Positions 62,986 to 64,000 of a stretch of 64,000 nucleotides of DNA are shown here, one piece after another. The notes beneath the pieces were generated by a model. That model worked only from the letters and a program-made list of their open reading frames with translations, was not told the origin of the DNA and did not search any database. Position 1 is the first letter of the stretch. Each line of letters opens with the position of its first letter. The position numbers and the translations under genes were made by a program. The stretch comes from Hymenoscyphus infarciens (taxonomy: Eukaryota; Ascomycota; Leotiomycetes; Helotiales; Helotiaceae): positions 1-64,000 of the forward strand of contig LLCB01000188.1 of NCBI GenBank assembly GCA_001414345.1, read 5' to 3'.

Positions 62986-64000
62986 GAGCTCTTTTATTGC
63001 GCGTGAAGACGAGGGCAGTGTGGATATGGTTTTTCTTCAGTCTCTTTTGGCCTACTTGAAGGTTTGCGATAGATGAACGGTGAGGGGTTTCAAATGTTGC
63101 TTTTTAGTGGCTGAGGATGCTCACCGAATATCGAAAAACAGATGTGCACAGACACCAACCCCTAATACAGTGAGTGTTTCTGAAGATTGCGGTCCTCGGT
63201 ATTAAAAAAATGAAGCCCCAGTTTCTTATGATATACTTATAGGAGACTTTTTATTGTTACTTTCTATGATGTTGTTCAACGTAATAGGAGAGAACGTGCT
63301 AAATTCAACGAGAGGAGACTGTTCAATTTACATTCTTCTTACATATAGCACACAGCAACGCTCCATACCTAGAAATTCATAGAAGTGCCATAGAGGGTCT
63401 CATTAAAGATAAAGGAAATGCAAAGCCTTCTTCTTCCCTGCTTGGAAACTCATCGTATGAAATTCACGCCAATCCACATGATTTAAGCGAAAGATTATGT
63501 GATATCAGGCCACGTGACTGGCTGATATTCGCAGGGTCCGCTCTACATACGCGCTATTAGTTAAAATGGTACTGTTCGGTAGTTATTTTAGGTGAAATTT
63601 TGCGTTATAAGAGCCTCTGGCGCAACGGTTACCTTGTGTATTACATAGACTAATAGCTGGTAATATAACAATTAGAGGACCTATTTTAGGCTCTTCAGCG
63701 CATTTTCATCAACACATACGTATACTACCCCTCTCCTGGGGCATTTAAGCGTTGTCTAAAGTTTTTAGTATCAGATTGTACTAAGTTTAAGAACTCACCC
63801 TGATTGCTGAAGTGTTATGATATGCTATCTTTGCTCTGTCTCTTCAACTATACACTCAAAATATACTCATAAAGGACTAGCTCAAAGTTTGGTAAGTAGG
63901 CGTGTTTGATAGCGATAACCCCCATTTTAGTACACGTACTTGTTTCTTTTTGTGGGGAGTATCTTAAGATTTCTACGTTTGTAGGCTAGGGGGGGCAGGA
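62986..64000. other. Window end; no gene seen
   Basis: Upstream region of the HET remnant and then moderately AT-rich sequence. No convincing protein frame, RNA gene or complete repeat. A tRNA A-box-like string at about 63620 lacks the rest of a tRNA. Confidence 0.4.

Noticed and set aside
63612..63665. tRNA-like string (TGGCGCAACGGTTA resembles an A box)
   Set aside because: No B box (GGTTCGANTCC) or matching acceptor stem follows within a tRNA length.

Overview
This window looks like chromosomal DNA of a filamentous ascomycete (Pezizomycotina). Genes carry several short GT-AG introns (about 47-193 bp) with CTAAC/CTGAC-type branch sites, and the gene set includes UDP-galactopyranose mutase, a group X hybrid histidine kinase, a BTB protein, a HET-domain gene and RPL27. 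The genome is two-speed: gene blocks of ordinary composition alternate with very AT-rich blocks whose TpG and CpA dinucleotides are almost gone, the signature of repeat-induced point mutation (RIP). A Leotiomycetes-like source is a guess from protein resemblance only.

Layout: 0.5-1.85 kb BTB/POZ gene. 2.5-14.5 kb AT-rich block holding a degenerate TIR element (2.9-6.5 kb), a palindromic minisatellite (8.7-12.9 kb) split by a 3.26-kb LTR element with a clean 5-bp target duplication, and a foldback-like element with ~200-bp inverted arms (12.96-14.52 kb). 14.6-18.3 kb is a small gene island: a decayed TLC-domain gene, a protein kinase gene and a small conserved-looking gene. 18.7-37.9 kb is a second AT-rich block: solo LTRs of the same family, a MITE nested in one of them, a RIP-mutated Tad-like LINE on the minus strand (24.6-29.6 kb), and a ~5.1-kb long-TIR element carrying three nested LTR copies. 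38-64 kb is gene-rich: a 116-aa gene, a frameshifted conserved gene, a triose-phosphate-translocator-family transporter, UDP-galactopyranose mutase, a 2542-aa hybrid histidine kinase, RPL27, a 315-aa intronless gene with an F-box-like N-terminus, and a broken HET gene.

The transporter and the mutase sit 2.3 kb apart in divergent orientation. Both could belong to nucleotide-sugar and cell-wall metabolism, but the transporter's substrate cannot be read from sequence. The histidine kinase encodes the pseudokinase-ATPase-GAF-HisKA-HATPase-REC architecture of fungal stress phosphorelay sensors. Three genes near the repeat blocks or the window end (TLC, the 39.4-kb gene, HET) carry stops and/or one-base frameshifts. 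This suggests either decay around the transposon islands or single-base assembly errors.

The most unusual structure is the set of nested repeats between 8.7 and 14.5 kb: two different palindrome-based minisatellites, a datable retroelement insertion, and inverted arms of which only one is heavily RIP-mutated. The repeat family with TGTAATAGTACG/CGTACTATTACA termini is present in at least nine copies and is traced by target-site duplications.
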